Shown in pieces: positions 42,480-51,547 of a stretch of DNA of 64,000 bases. Under the pieces are notes generated by a model. That model did not search any database, had not been told where the DNA came from, and saw nothing but the letters and a program-made list of their open reading frames with translations. The position numbers were made by a program, and so were the translations under genes. The first letter of the stretch is position 1; the number at the start of each line of letters is the position of its first letter. The stretch is taken from NCBI RefSeq assembly GCF_012933445.1, contig NZ_JABBNC010000019.1, positions 99,838-163,837 of the forward strand, given 5' to 3'. The stretch comes from Actinoplanes sp. TBRC 11911. Its GTDB lineage: Bacteria; Actinomycetota; Actinomycetes; Mycobacteriales; Micromonosporaceae.

Positions 42480-44012
42480 ATGCCAGACCTGCAACTACCC
42501 GCGATCGACTACAGCGCGCTCGCGCCTATGTTGATCCTTTTCGGGGCGGCCTGTGCCGGCGTCCTGGTGGAGGCGCTCACGCCCCGCCAGTCGCGGCACC
42601 GCATCCAGCTCGGACTGTCGTTCCTCGCGCTCATCGCGGCGTTCGTCATGGTGCTCGTGAACTACGACACCCGGAAGATCACCATCGGTGGCGCGGTCGC
42701 GGTGGACGGGCCGGCGCTCTTCCTCCAGGGTTCGCTGCTGGTGCTCGGCGCCGTCTCGCTGATGCTGATCGGCGAGCGGTCGATCGAGAAGGGCGGCGCG
42801 TTCGTCTCCCAGGCCGCGGTCACCGTCGGCTCGGAGCGCGACCTGCGCCAGGCGGGCGACCAGCCCGGCGCCACCGAGGTCTACCCGCTCACGCTGTTCG
42901 CGCTCGGCGGCATGCTGCTGTTCGTGTCCGCGAACGATCTGCTGACCATGTTCGTCGCGCTCGAGGTGTTCTCGCTGCCGCTGTACCTGCTGTGCGCGCT
43001 CGCCCGGCGCCGCCGCCTGCTCAGCCAGGAGGCCGCGCTCAAATACTTCCTGCTGGGCTCGTACGCCTCGGCGTTCTTCCTGTTCGGCATCGCGCTGATC
43101 TACGGCTTCTCCGGCAGCATCAGCCTGAACGCCGTGCACGCCGCGGTGGCCGACCCGCAGCGCAGCCAGGTGCTGCTCTACGGCGGCCTGGCGTTGATCG
43201 CGATCGGCCTGCTCTTCAAGAGCGCGCTGGCCCCGTTCCACGTCTGGACCCCGGACGTCTACCAGGGCGCTCCCACGCCGATCACGGCGCTGATGGCGGC
43301 CTGCACCAAGGTCGCCGCGTTCGGCGCGCTGCTGCGCATCCTGTACGTGGCGTTCGAGGGCGTCCGCTGGGACTTCCAGCCGGTGCTCGGCGCGGTCGCG
43401 GTGCTGACGATGCTGGTCGGCGGCATCCTGGCGGTCACCCAGACCGACATGAAGCGCCTGCTCGCCTACTCGTCGATCGCGAACGCCGGCTACGTGATGG
43501 TGGGCGTTCTGGCGCTCAACTCGGACGGGCTCAGCGGCACGATGTTCTACCTCGTGGCGTACGGCTTCTCGGTTCTCGCCGCGTTCGGCATCGTCACCCT
43601 GGTCCGCGACGCGGACGGGGAGGCGACCCACCTCTCCCGGTGGGCCGGTCTGGGCCGCAAGAGCCCGCTGTTCGCCGGTGCCTTCACGTTCGTCATGCTG
43701 GCCTTCGCCGGCATCCCGCTGACCAGCGGCTTCACCGCCAAGTTCGCGGTGTTCGGGGCGGCCGTCGAGGGCGGTCAGACCTGGCTGGTCATCTTCGGCG
43801 TGATCAGCAGCATGCTGATCGCGTTCCCGTACCTGCGGGTGGTCGTGCTGATGTGGCTGTCGCAGCCCGGTGAGTCGACGCCGACGGTGTCCATCCCCGG
43901 CTTCATGACGTCGGCCGCGCTGACCATCGGCGTGGTCGCGACCCTGGCGCTGGGCGTTGTCCCGGCACCGCTGATCGACCTGACCCGGGACGCGTCGACC
44001 TTCGTCCGCTAG
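42480..44012 (+). CDS. nuoN: NADH-quinone oxidoreductase subunit N (antiporter-like)
   Basis: 510 residues from ATG 42480, two bases after the nuoM stop. About 14 membrane helices. FVALEVFSLPLYLLCAL, KSALAPFHVWTPDVYQGAP and TDMKRLLAYSSIANAGYV are the subunit N signatures with the conserved Glu and Lys. A short hydrophilic insert (about residues 105-135, ERDLRQAGDQPGATEVYP) is seen before helix 4. Last gene of the operon, closed by the terminator at 44027-44058. Confidence 0.96.
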   Translation: MPDLQLPAIDYSALAPMLILFGAACAGVLVEALTPRQSRHRIQLGLSFLALIAAFVMVLVNYDTRKITIGGAVAVDGPALFLQGSLLVLGAVSLMLIGERSIEKGGAFVSQAAVTVGSERDLRQAGDQPGATEVYPLTLFALGGMLLFVSANDLLTMFVALEVFSLPLYLLCALARRRRLLSQEAALKYFLLGSYASAFFLFGIALIYGFSGSISLNAVHAAVADPQRSQVLLYGGLALIAIGLLFKSALAPFHVWTPDVYQGAPTPITALMAACTKVAAFGALLRILYVAFEGVRWDFQPVLGAVAVLTMLVGGILAVTQTDMKRLLAYSSIANAGYVMVGVLALNSDGLSGTMFYLVAYGFSVLAAFGIVTLVRDADGEATHLSRWAGLGRKSPLFAGAFTFVMLAFAGIPLTSGFTAKFAVFGAAVEGGQTWLVIFGVISSMLIAFPYLRVVVLMWLSQPGESTPTVSIPGFMTSAALTIGVVATLALGVVPAPLIDLTRDASTFVR

Positions 44013-44026
44013 CGCGGCACAAAAAG

Positions 44027-44058
44027 AAAGGCCCCGGGCGAAATGCCCGGGGCCTTTT
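44027..44058. terminator. Strong terminator at the end of the nuo operon
   Basis: AAAGGCCCCGGGC pairs perfectly with GCCCGGGGCCTTT (13 bp) around GAAAT and is followed by T. The A-run on the other side makes it work for the convergent polyprenyl synthase gene, which ends 8 bp away. Confidence 0.92.
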
Positions 44059-44065
44059 CCATAAG

Positions 44066-45070
44066 TCAGCTTGTTCGGTCGGCGATGAAATCGCATAGCG
44101 CGTCCATGGCCCGCTTCGCCTCGCCGTCGGGCAGCGGCGCGAGCTCCGCGCGGGCCTGCTCCGCATACATCCGGACGGTCTCCCGCGCGCGCTTCATGGC
44201 GGCCGACTCACGCAGCAGCGTCAGCGCCTCGGCGTGCAGCTCGTCGTCGGTGAGCGGCCCGGCCGACAGCAGCTCGCGCAGCCGGGGGTCGGTGTCGTCG
44301 CCGTCCAGCGCGTACAGCACCGGCAGCGTCGGCACGCCCTCACGCAGGTCGGTGCCCGGCGTTTTGCCGGACTCGACCGATTCGGACGAGATGTCGAGCA
44401 GGTCGTCGGAGAGCTGGAAGGCGATGCCAATCGTTTCCCCGTACGCGGCGAGCGCCTGGACGTCCTTGGCCTCGGCACCCGAGAACAACCCGCCGAAGTG
44501 CGCCGACGTGGCGATCAGCGAACCCGTCTTCTCCATGATGACGTGCAGGTAGTGCTCGATCGGATCGGTGCCGCGCGGGCCGGCCGTCTCGGCGATCTGC
44601 CCGTGCACCAGCCGCGCGAACGTGCGCGCCTGCAGGTGCACCGCCTCGGGCCCGAGCGAGGCCGCGATGTCGGCGGCTCGCGCGAACAGATAGTCACCGA
44701 CGAGGATCGCCACCGAGTTTCCCCAGCGCGAGTTCGCGCTCGGCGAACCCCGCCGGACCAGCGCCTCGTCCATCACATCGTCGTGGTAGAGCGTCGCGAG
44801 ATGCGTCAGCTCCACCACGTTCGCCGCCGCGATGATCTCCGGCAGTTCGGGATCCCCGAACTGCGCGCCCAATGCGACCAGGATCGGCCGGAATCGCTTG
44901 CCCCCCGCATCGGCGAGATGGCGCGCGGCCTCGGCCACCAAGGGGTCGGCGCTGGCGACATTCGTCCGCAGCGCCTCCTCCACGGCGGCCAGCAGCGCCG
45001 TCACCGAGGCATCGACGGCGGGGTCGATGTCCAGGCCGAGCGCTGTCAGCGTCAAATCACCCGTGCTCAC
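44066..45070 (-). CDS. Long-chain polyprenyl diphosphate synthase
   Basis: 334 residues from GTG 45070; GTG 45073 and an upstream GTG at 45091 are alternatives. The first Asp-rich motif is DDVMD (about 97-101) in LATLYHDDVMDEA, and the second DDLLD (about 222-226) in AFQLSDDLLD. GGKRFRP is the substrate-binding Lys/Arg loop. The small residues upstream of the first motif and the overall likeness to heptaprenyl/octaprenyl synthases indicate a long-chain product, most probably the menaquinone tail. It converges on nuoN, adding to the quinone theme of this region. Chain length cannot be fixed from sequence. Confidence 0.92.
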   Translation of the reverse strand: MSTGDLTLTALGLDIDPAVDASVTALLAAVEEALRTNVASADPLVAEAARHLADAGGKRFRPILVALGAQFGDPELPEIIAAANVVELTHLATLYHDDVMDEALVRRGSPSANSRWGNSVAILVGDYLFARAADIAASLGPEAVHLQARTFARLVHGQIAETAGPRGTDPIEHYLHVIMEKTGSLIATSAHFGGLFSGAEAKDVQALAAYGETIGIAFQLSDDLLDISSESVESGKTPGTDLREGVPTLPVLYALDGDDTDPRLRELLSAGPLTDDELHAEALTLLRESAAMKRARETVRMYAEQARAELAPLPDGEAKRAMDALCDFIADRTS

Positions 45071-45125
45071 CACGCTTTCACGATGCCACACCGAGTCCGC
45101 GTCTGGGTGCCAGGGGTCTTGGACG

Positions 45126-46304
45126 TCAGATTGTGTGGTGACGCAACATCTGGCTGCCCAACAGCATGAGCGCGCCGGCCGCGACCATCGCCACGGCGGC
45201 CACCAGCCACATGGTGGGATAGCCGGTCGCGGTCGCCAGCGCGCCCAGGCCGAGCGGGCCGACGCACCCGCCGGCGTAAATCCCGGTCTGTGTGATCGAC
45301 GTCGCTGCGGCCGGCGCCTGCGGATGTAATCGCACCACCGCGAAGTTCACCAGGCCCGGCCATGACCAGCCGAGTCCGAAACCCATCACCACCCCGATCA
45401 CCAGCGGCACCGAGCCGGGGACGGCCAGCAGCGCGAGACCGGCCGCGCCGCAGGCCAGCATGCCGGAGATCACCGCGATCTGCCGGCCCGGGTGCCGGTC
45501 CGCCTGCCAGCCGCCGGCGAGCCGGGCGGCCACGCAGACCGCGCTGCCCAGCGTCAGCGCGAGGCCGGCCGGTCCGGGTGCGATGCCCCGGGCCACGGCC
45601 GAGTCGACCAGGAAGGTGCCGAGCGCGTTGGCGGACCCGGCGGCCAGCGTCCCGGCCAGTCCGATGACGAGCAGCGCCGCGGTGGCCTGCTTCGCGTCAC
45701 GTGAACGCTCGGAGCGCGACGTCTCCGGATCGGCCGGCACCGCCAGCACCGCCGTGGCGGCCAGGAGACCGGCCAGGACGAACGCCCATCGCCAGCCGAG
45801 GGTCAGGGCCACCGTCGGGACCGCGGCGCCCGCCAGCAGCGTACTGACGGGAATCGCGGCTTGCTTGACGCCGAAGGAGAAACCCTGCCGCCGGGCCGGG
45901 ACGTGCCGCGAGAGGCTGGTGTTGCTGGCGAGCTGGCCCATCGCGTTGGCGCCGGCACCGAGAGCGAGGATCGCGATGAGACTCCACAGTGCAGTGGCGA
46001 AGGCGGCGACGCCGATGAGTGAGGCGGCCGCCAGCCCGATTCCGGCGCGGGAGACGCGGACCGCGCCGTACCGCTCGACGAGCACGCCGGCCGGGACCGA
46101 CGCGATCGCGCTGACGCCGAAGTAGGCCGAGACCGCCAGGCCCAGGCCGGCGGGGGAGAAGCCGAGTTCGTCACTAATTTGCACCGCCAGGCCGCCGACC
46201 AGGAAAACCGGGATCGACACGGCGACGGTGGTGGTCAGCGCTCCGACCGCGGCGCGCCACGGACTGACCCGCGGAGACGCCAGGGATATCACACGCGAAG
46301 CCAT
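45126..46304 (-). CDS. MFS transporter (CynX/NimT-like)
   Basis: 392 residues from ATG 46304 (MASRVISLASPRV); the frame extends further upstream but into a likely promoter. Twelve hydrophobic segments are visible. ISDELGFSPAGLGLAVSAYF and PAGVLVERYGAVRVSRAG (loop 2-3) match the MFS pattern of small-molecule transporters. It diverges from an IclR-type regulator across about 150 bp, the usual layout of a regulator controlling a transporter for an aromatic or carboxylic compound (inference). Confidence 0.88.
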   Translation of the reverse strand: MASRVISLASPRVSPWRAAVGALTTTVAVSIPVFLVGGLAVQISDELGFSPAGLGLAVSAYFGVSAIASVPAGVLVERYGAVRVSRAGIGLAAASLIGVAAFATALWSLIAILALGAGANAMGQLASNTSLSRHVPARRQGFSFGVKQAAIPVSTLLAGAAVPTVALTLGWRWAFVLAGLLAATAVLAVPADPETSRSERSRDAKQATAALLVIGLAGTLAAGSANALGTFLVDSAVARGIAPGPAGLALTLGSAVCVAARLAGGWQADRHPGRQIAVISGMLACGAAGLALLAVPGSVPLVIGVVMGFGLGWSWPGLVNFAVVRLHPQAPAAATSITQTGIYAGGCVGPLGLGALATATGYPTMWLVAAVAMVAAGALMLLGSQMLRHHTI

Positions 46305-46456
46305 CCATCTCAGACTATGCCCGCAGAATGCATCCATGCGCGTTGAGTGCGAATGACCACACGCCTCGTGTAAATCGATCGTGATCAACACGGTTTTGGC
46401 ATTCCGTCGGAGGAAGATTATTCATATGGTGTAAGTCCCTGGCGTCGGAGGTAGCT

Positions 46457-47251
46457 GTGCGCGACCCCCTGGCGGAGCCGTCCGATCTGATCCGGAGCGT
46501 GTCCCGCGCTTTGCGCGTACTCGAATCGGTCGGTCGGGCCCCGCGCGGACTCACCGTGAAGCAGATAGCGCGACGGTGCGAGTTGACCGTCGCGACGACC
46601 TACCACCTTGTGCGCACTCTGGCCTACGAGGGCTACGTGATCCGCCGAGAGGACGGCACGTACATCGTCGGGCTGGAGATCGCCGATCGTTATCGGGAGC
46701 TGGTCTCCGCGTTCCGGGGACCGCCCCCGGTCGGGGAGGCGTTGCGCCGTGCCGCGCTGGACAGCGGATACAGCCACTACTTGGGCCGCTTCGTCGGCGG
46801 CCGGATCGCGGTGACCGCGTCCGCCGAGGGGCCACGCTCGCCGTTCATCGAGGACATGGCGCCGGGCTTCGACGAGGGCGGGCACGCCACCGCGCTCGGC
46901 AAGGCGCTGCTCGCCACGCTGACCCCCGACCAACGTGCCCGATACCTGCGCGACTACGGGATGAAGCAGTTCACGCCGGCCACGCTGAGCACACCCGAGG
47001 CGCTCGAGGCCGACCTGGCCGCGGGCGAGCGTCGCGGGATGCAGCTGGAGATGGGCCAGTTCCGGCAGGGGCTGGCGTGTGCCGCCGTGCTCGTCGTGCC
47101 GGACCGCGACATCGAGCGCCGGCTGGTGCTGGCGTGCGCGTTGCCGGCCGCCGAGATGCTCACCTCCGCGCGAATCGTGCGGGCCAAGCTGACCTCCGCC
47201 GCCCGTACGGTGGCCGAGGCCCTCTCCGCGGGAGAGTCCGCTACGGCCTGA
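46457..47251 (+). CDS. IclR-family transcriptional regulator
   Basis: 264 residues from GTG 46457 with GGAGG five bases upstream. The N-terminal winged helix (about 10-70) has SVSRALRVLESVG, LTVKQIARRCELTVATTYHL and LAYEGYVIRRED. The C-terminal effector domain (about 85-255) includes DEGGHATALGKALLATL, typical of IclR proteins that bind small carboxylic or aromatic ligands. Divergent from the MFS gene, which is the likely target. Confidence 0.9.
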   Translation: MRDPLAEPSDLIRSVSRALRVLESVGRAPRGLTVKQIARRCELTVATTYHLVRTLAYEGYVIRREDGTYIVGLEIADRYRELVSAFRGPPPVGEALRRAALDSGYSHYLGRFVGGRIAVTASAEGPRSPFIEDMAPGFDEGGHATALGKALLATLTPDQRARYLRDYGMKQFTPATLSTPEALEADLAAGERRGMQLEMGQFRQGLACAAVLVVPDRDIERRLVLACALPAAEMLTSARIVRAKLTSAARTVAEALSAGESATA

Positions 47252-47327
47252 CGTGGTGTTGAACCCACCAGGTCCCCCTTGCGTAAGACAGTGTGCAAGC
47301 GCGGGATCAGCGGAGGGTGGTGACCGG

Positions 47328-48068
47328 GTGCACTGCGAGCATGAGCACGACGACGGAGCGTACGTGTTGGGCGCCCTCTCCCCCGCGGAGCGCGCGGCGT
47401 ACGAGCGTCACCTCGCGACCTGCTCGTTCTGTCGCGAGGCGGTCGCCGACATGTCGGCCCTGCCGGATCTGCTCTCCCGGCTGGATGCCCGGGAGTTCGC
47501 CAAGCTGGTCGAGCCGTTGGCGCCGCCGCCCGGGTTGTCGCCGGCGCCGTCCCGGTTGTCGCCGGCGTCGTCCCGGTTGTCGCCGGCGTCGTCCCGGTTG
47601 TCGCCGGCGTCGTCCCGGTTGTCGCCGGCGCCGCGTCGCAACGGCTGGCGGGTGCGGCTGCTGAGCAGCGTCGGGGCGGTGGTGCTGGTCGCTCTGATCG
47701 CGATCGGGGGCTTCGCATGGACCCGAGATAGTGCCGAGCCGACGACACCGCCGCCCGGTCCGGCGATGGCGATGACTCCCGTCGACGGCGTCTCGCCGAT
47801 CACCGCCAACCTCCGTCTGACCAGCGCGACCGGCGGCACACGCGTGGAATTGGTGTGTACGTACAGCGAATCGGCGCCTCGGCCGTGGACGTTCCGCCTG
47901 ATCGCGTACGGACCGGACGACCAGCAGGAACAGCTCGGGTCCTGGCAGGCGGCGCCCGGCACCGAGTTCCCGATGAAGGCCGTCACCCACTTCGCCGGCG
48001 GGAGCCTCGACCGGCTGGAACTGGTGCGGTACGACGGCAAGGCGCTGCTCGCCTACGACGTCCCCTGA
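47328..48068 (+). CDS. Zinc-finger anti-sigma-like membrane protein
   Basis: 246 residues from GTG 47328. The N-terminal ZAS motif is intact: YVLGALSPAERAAYERHLATCSFC with His28, Cys32 and Cys35. A linker (about 66-105) is made of five LSPASSR-type repeats. One membrane helix (about 111-131) follows, and the C-terminal about 110 residues should be extracytoplasmic, ending in GGSLDRLELVRYDGKALLAYDV, as in ECF anti-sigma factors of the RskA/RsdA type. No ECF sigma gene is adjacent (IclR on one side, RarD on the other), so it is an orphan or acts on a distant sigma factor. Confidence 0.85.
   Translation: MHCEHEHDDGAYVLGALSPAERAAYERHLATCSFCREAVADMSALPDLLSRLDAREFAKLVEPLAPPPGLSPAPSRLSPASSRLSPASSRLSPASSRLSPAPRRNGWRVRLLSSVGAVVLVALIAIGGFAWTRDSAEPTTPPPGPAMAMTPVDGVSPITANLRLTSATGGTRVELVCTYSESAPRPWTFRLIAYGPDDQQEQLGSWQAAPGTEFPMKAVTHFAGGSLDRLELVRYDGKALLAYDVP
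47535..47634. repeat. Tandem 21-bp repeat in the anti-sigma linker
   Basis: About 4.7 copies of TTGTCGCCGGCGTCGTCCCGG start at 47535, 47556, 47577, 47598 and 47619. Middle copies are identical; the first and last carry a T-to-C change. Each adds seven residues (LSPASSR) to the cytoplasmic linker, so length may vary by slippage without breaking the frame. Confidence 0.92.
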
Positions 48069-48083
48069 TCTTCTGATTCCAGG

Positions 48084-49010
48084 TCAGCGGGATGGCAGGG
48101 CGGCGGCTGGTTCGACGGTGGCGGCCGTCGGTTCAGCCGCCGTCCGTCGGCGCAGCGCATCCGCGGTAAACATGATCAGGGCGACCCAGACCAGGGCGAA
48201 TCCGGCCAGCCGCGCGGGCGGCATCGGCTCGTGGTAGATCAGCAGGCCGCACGCGAGCTGCAGGATCGGCGCCACGTACTGAAGAATGCCGATGCCGACC
48301 ATCGGCACCCGGTTGGCCGACGCGGCGAAGAGCATCAGCGGTACGGCCGTGGCCAGTCCCGAGAAGATCATCAGGAACGTGTGCCCGGCCGAGACGTGCC
48401 CGAAATGCGCGTGTCCGGCCGCCGTCAGCCAGACCACGTACGCGAGAGCGGGCAACGCCAGCACCGAGGACTCCACGAAGAGCCCCTCGGCGGGCGGCAA
48501 CCCGAGACGCTTCTTCACCAGGCTGTACGACCCGAAGCTCACGGCCAGCGCCAGCGCGATGTAGGGCAGCCGGCCGTAGTCCACGGTCAGCACAACCACC
48601 GCGAGCGCACCGACGCCGACCGCCGCCCACTGCCAGCGGCGCAGGCGTTCGCCCTGGACCGTCACGCCCAGCAGCACCACCACGAGCGGCGTGATGAAGT
48701 AGCCCAGCGCCGTTTCCAGCACGCGCGACGAGTTGACGCCGTAGATATAGGTGCCCCAATTGACCGCGATGAGCAGCGCGGCCAGAACGATCTTGCTGAG
48801 CAGTCGCGGGTTGCGCAGGATCCGGGCCAGGAACCGCCAGTTACGCATCACGGCGAGCAGCAGGCTGATGAAGACGACGGACCAGATGACCCGGTGCGCG
48901 AGGATTTCCAGCGGCGTGGACGGTTGGAGAAGTTTGAAGTAGATCGGGAAGAAACCCCAGATCACGTACGCCGTGAGGCCGTACAGATATCCACGCCTCT
49001 CATCGCCCAT
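48084..49010 (-). CDS. rarD: RarD-like EamA-family membrane transporter
   Basis: 308 residues with ten hydrophobic helices. RRGYLYGLTAYVIWGFFPIYFKLL, LAHRVIWS, NWGTYIYGVNS, ALGYFITPLVVVLLGV and LQYVAPILQLACGLLIYHE are the RarD signatures. The start is ATG 49010; a GTG at 49016 is also possible. RarD proteins are drug/metabolite transporters of unknown physiological substrate. It converges with the anti-sigma gene, with only 15 bp between stops. Confidence 0.9.
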   Translation of the reverse strand: MGDERRGYLYGLTAYVIWGFFPIYFKLLQPSTPLEILAHRVIWSVVFISLLLAVMRNWRFLARILRNPRLLSKIVLAALLIAVNWGTYIYGVNSSRVLETALGYFITPLVVVLLGVTVQGERLRRWQWAAVGVGALAVVVLTVDYGRLPYIALALAVSFGSYSLVKKRLGLPPAEGLFVESSVLALPALAYVVWLTAAGHAHFGHVSAGHTFLMIFSGLATAVPLMLFAASANRVPMVGIGILQYVAPILQLACGLLIYHEPMPPARLAGFALVWVALIMFTADALRRRTAAEPTAATVEPAAALPSR

Positions 49011-49075
49011 AGGCACACCGTAAGGCGTACGTGGCCGATCGGTCGTTGCATATGGCTCAGCTCACGGTCCGCCGG

Positions 49076-49486
49076 TCAGTCGTCCCCGCCGCCGTCCGGG
49101 ACCAGCATGTTCAGCAGCCAGCTGACGACCGAGACGATCAGGGCGCCCAGCACCGCGCTCGGCCAGAAATTCGCCACGTGGAACGGCAGGTCGAACTGGT
49201 CGGCGATCCAGCTGGTGAGCAGGAAGAGCGCGCCGTTCACGACGAGCGCGATCAGGCCCAGCGTGAGGATGTAGAGGCCGCAGCCGACGACCTTGATGAT
49301 CGGCCGGAGCACGGCGTTGATGATGCCGAAGATCGCCGCGACCACGATCAGGGTTAACACCTTGCTCGCGTTCGAGTCGGTCGTCAATTCGATGCCGTCG
49401 ATCAAGATGGTCGCGATCCATAGCGAGAACGCGGTGATCAACAGCCGAATGATGATGCCCATGGCCAGGGATAGTGCCATGGTCAT
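49076..49486 (-). CDS. Phage-holin-like (superfamily IV) four-helix membrane protein
   Basis: 136 residues with four membrane helices (about 5-28, 45-65, 70-95 and 105-130). AIFGIINAVLRPIIKVVGCGLYILTLGLIALVVNGALFLLTSW is condensed here to its key parts: FGIINAVLRPIIK and ILTLGLIALVVNGALF, typical of the mycobacterial-type holin family (PF04020). These are widespread chromosomal proteins and do not by themselves signal a prophage. It is downstream of eccE on the same strand with a 16-bp gap. Confidence 0.88.
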   Translation of the reverse strand: MTMALSLAMGIIIRLLITAFSLWIATILIDGIELTTDSNASKVLTLIVVAAIFGIINAVLRPIIKVVGCGLYILTLGLIALVVNGALFLLTSWIADQFDLPFHVANFWPSAVLGALIVSVVSWLLNMLVPDGGGDD

Positions 49487-49502
49487 GCCACTAAGGCGAT
49501 CT

Positions 49503-51293
49503 TTACCGGCCGGGATTTCCCAGAAGTTGCGTCTCGATCGGGGTCTGCGCCAGAACCGCCCAGCGAACCGCCCGGCGATGGACCACGCCGACCATGTCCG
49601 GCCGGATGCGGGTCATCCACCCAGCGACCTCGCCCAGTCCGAGCGCACCGTCGAGCAGAGTCGCCTCCTCGGCCCGCAGCTGCTGGAGAACGAGCAGGTC
49701 GGCGTGCGCGGCGGCGTCGACGTCGGCGGCCGCGAACTCGTCGCGGACGACGAGCGTGGCCTGCCAGCCGGCGTCGGCGCTTTTATCCGCGCCGACCGAG
49801 CCGACGTCGACCACCACCAGCAGCGGATGCAGCGCCGTCCCCGGAAGCGCCGTCCCCGGAAGCGCCGTCCCTCGCATTGCCGTGCCCGGCGGCGCCGTTT
49901 CGAGCGGCCGCCCGGGCGGGAGCATCGTGATCGACTCGCCGTGCGCGGCGGCGCCACGCACGAACTGCTCCCACGCCTGGGGGCGCGCGGTCTGCACCAC
50001 CACGCGAGCGCCGAGCGCCATCGCCCGCAGTGTGAGCAATTGGGCGCACCGCGCACCGCCGACCACCAGCGCGCGGGTCTGCTCGGGCCGGAACAGGCGG
50101 GCGATCACCGGTTGGCCGTGCCGGTTGACGCCGAGCATCAGCCCGGCCGGAGCGAGCGGCGGGAGCGGGCCGTCCGGCAGGTCGGCGGCCTGGCTCGCCC
50201 GGTTGCCGCTCAACGGCAGTGTCGCGGCGAGGCCGGACAGGTGCTCGCCGTCGAGTCGTCGCACCGCGACCAGCTTGCGGAGCGCCACGTCGGCGGCCGC
50301 CAGCGTGGCCGGGTCGGGCGCGGCCAGCCGGACCGTGATGTCGATCGGGGCGGGCCCCTGCGCCGAATGCGGACCGGCGGTCAGCGACACCGTCGTCGCC
50401 GACGCGGGCAGGGCGAGCAACCGAGGCATCACCACCCGCAGGTCGGCCGCGCGACGCAGTCGATACGTCGCCTGGACCAGGCCGCCGACACGCAGGCCGG
50501 GCCAGGACTCCACGCACCCCGCGGCCCCGTCGTCGTGGCCGGCCTCGGCGATCGCGCGCGCCGCGGCCGCCGCACCGAGCGGGCGCGCCGGGACCGCGGA
50601 CAGCCGGCGCGCCAGCTTGCGGACCAGGCCGGACAGCGATCGGTACAGCTCCTCATCGGACCAGCCCTCGGCCCGCAGCACCCGCACGGTGAGCAGCGCC
50701 CGGCCGTGCCCGAGCAGCCGGCCGTCGGTGAGCTGGCGATACGAACTGGCCGCCAAGCCCGCGCCGGTGCGCACCGCCGGGGCCGGGGCACCGGTGAGCA
50801 GCAGCTGGATCAGCACCGGTGGCAGCTCGGTCGCGGGCGCGGGCAGCAATACCGCGGGCGACGGCAGCTCGGGCGACTCCTCGGCGAGCAGGGCGGTCGG
50901 GTCGCCCAGCTCGAGGACCGCGGTCAGGCCCGCGCCGTCGGTGATCGCCGCGGCCGGTTCGCCGGCCAGTTCGGCCGGGCGGACCTCGGCACCCGGCGCG
51001 ACGAAGCCGAGCAGGCCGGACGCGACCGCGGTGTGCCGCCGGCCGCCGTAGCGCATCGCGACGCCGAGCCACTCGAAGACCCATCGGCCACGCACGCGCA
51101 GCCAGGCCGGCACCAGGAGGGCGACGGCGACGACGAGGCCCGCCAGAAGGGCCACCGGACCGTTGAGCGCGCCGATCAGAAGGGCCACCACGGCGACCTG
51201 GGTAGCGACCACCTGACCGGTGATCCGTCCATCGCGGATCGGCCGATTGTTGACCTTGAGTAACGGCTCACCGGCCACTTGCACCGTCACCAC
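49503..51293 (-). CDS. eccE: Type VII secretion protein EccE
   Basis: 596 residues from GTG 51293 (GGAGG six bases upstream). Two adjacent membrane helices lie near the N-terminus (about 28-65: VVATQVAVVALLIGALNGP, VALLAGLVVAVALLVPAW). RWVFEWLGVAMRY and YRQLTDGRLLGHG fit the EccE family (PF11203), the membrane component that sits at the periphery of ESX secretion complexes. A 15-bp repeat near 49840-49880 encodes GTALP copies. It diverges from two WXG100 genes, a further sign of type VII secretion. The core genes eccB, eccC, eccD and mycP are not in the window. Confidence 0.82.
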   Translation of the reverse strand: MVTVQVAGEPLLKVNNRPIRDGRITGQVVATQVAVVALLIGALNGPVALLAGLVVAVALLVPAWLRVRGRWVFEWLGVAMRYGGRRHTAVASGLLGFVAPGAEVRPAELAGEPAAAITDGAGLTAVLELGDPTALLAEESPELPSPAVLLPAPATELPPVLIQLLLTGAPAPAVRTGAGLAASSYRQLTDGRLLGHGRALLTVRVLRAEGWSDEELYRSLSGLVRKLARRLSAVPARPLGAAAAARAIAEAGHDDGAAGCVESWPGLRVGGLVQATYRLRRAADLRVVMPRLLALPASATTVSLTAGPHSAQGPAPIDITVRLAAPDPATLAAADVALRKLVAVRRLDGEHLSGLAATLPLSGNRASQAADLPDGPLPPLAPAGLMLGVNRHGQPVIARLFRPEQTRALVVGGARCAQLLTLRAMALGARVVVQTARPQAWEQFVRGAAAHGESITMLPPGRPLETAPPGTAMRGTALPGTALPGTALHPLLVVVDVGSVGADKSADAGWQATLVVRDEFAAADVDAAAHADLLVLQQLRAEEATLLDGALGLGEVAGWMTRIRPDMVGVVHRRAVRWAVLAQTPIETQLLGNPGR

Positions 51294-51373
51294 GCACCAC
51301 CTCCTTCCCCGTGCGCGGCCCATCGTAGAGCGTGAACGCCCGTCGAGTTATCCACAGGCGACGATCTAGGACT

Positions 51374-51402
51374 TTGCCAGGGTTGTGGCCACCCGCTACG
51401 GT
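51374..51402 (+). promoter_or_regulatory. Candidate promoter of the WXG100 operon
   Basis: TTGCCA (51374-51379) and TACGGT (51397-51402) are separated by 17 bp, close to the housekeeping sigma pattern of actinobacteria. It lies in the 254-bp divergent gap between eccE and the first WXG100 gene and would leave a leader of about 140 bases. Confidence 0.4.
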
Positions 51403-51547
51403 CAGCGACGTCCATATCAGTAATCGGCTGATCACCGAACCTTGTTCACGGGGGCTAGCGTGATGGCCGACGTCGATGCGTTGAGGGTCGCAACCGTGAC
51501 CCGTCCACAAGGGATCTTGACGCGCGGCGGACCGACGAGAGAGCGGG

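Noticed and set aside
49076..49486. Prophage remnant suggested by the holin-like gene
   Set aside because: No other phage gene is near and this holin-like family is common as a stand-alone chromosomal gene.
51348..51356. Perfect DnaA box TTATCCACA between eccE and the WXG100 genes
   Set aside because: A single box with no cluster, no AT-rich unwinding region and no dnaA or dnaN nearby, so not an origin.
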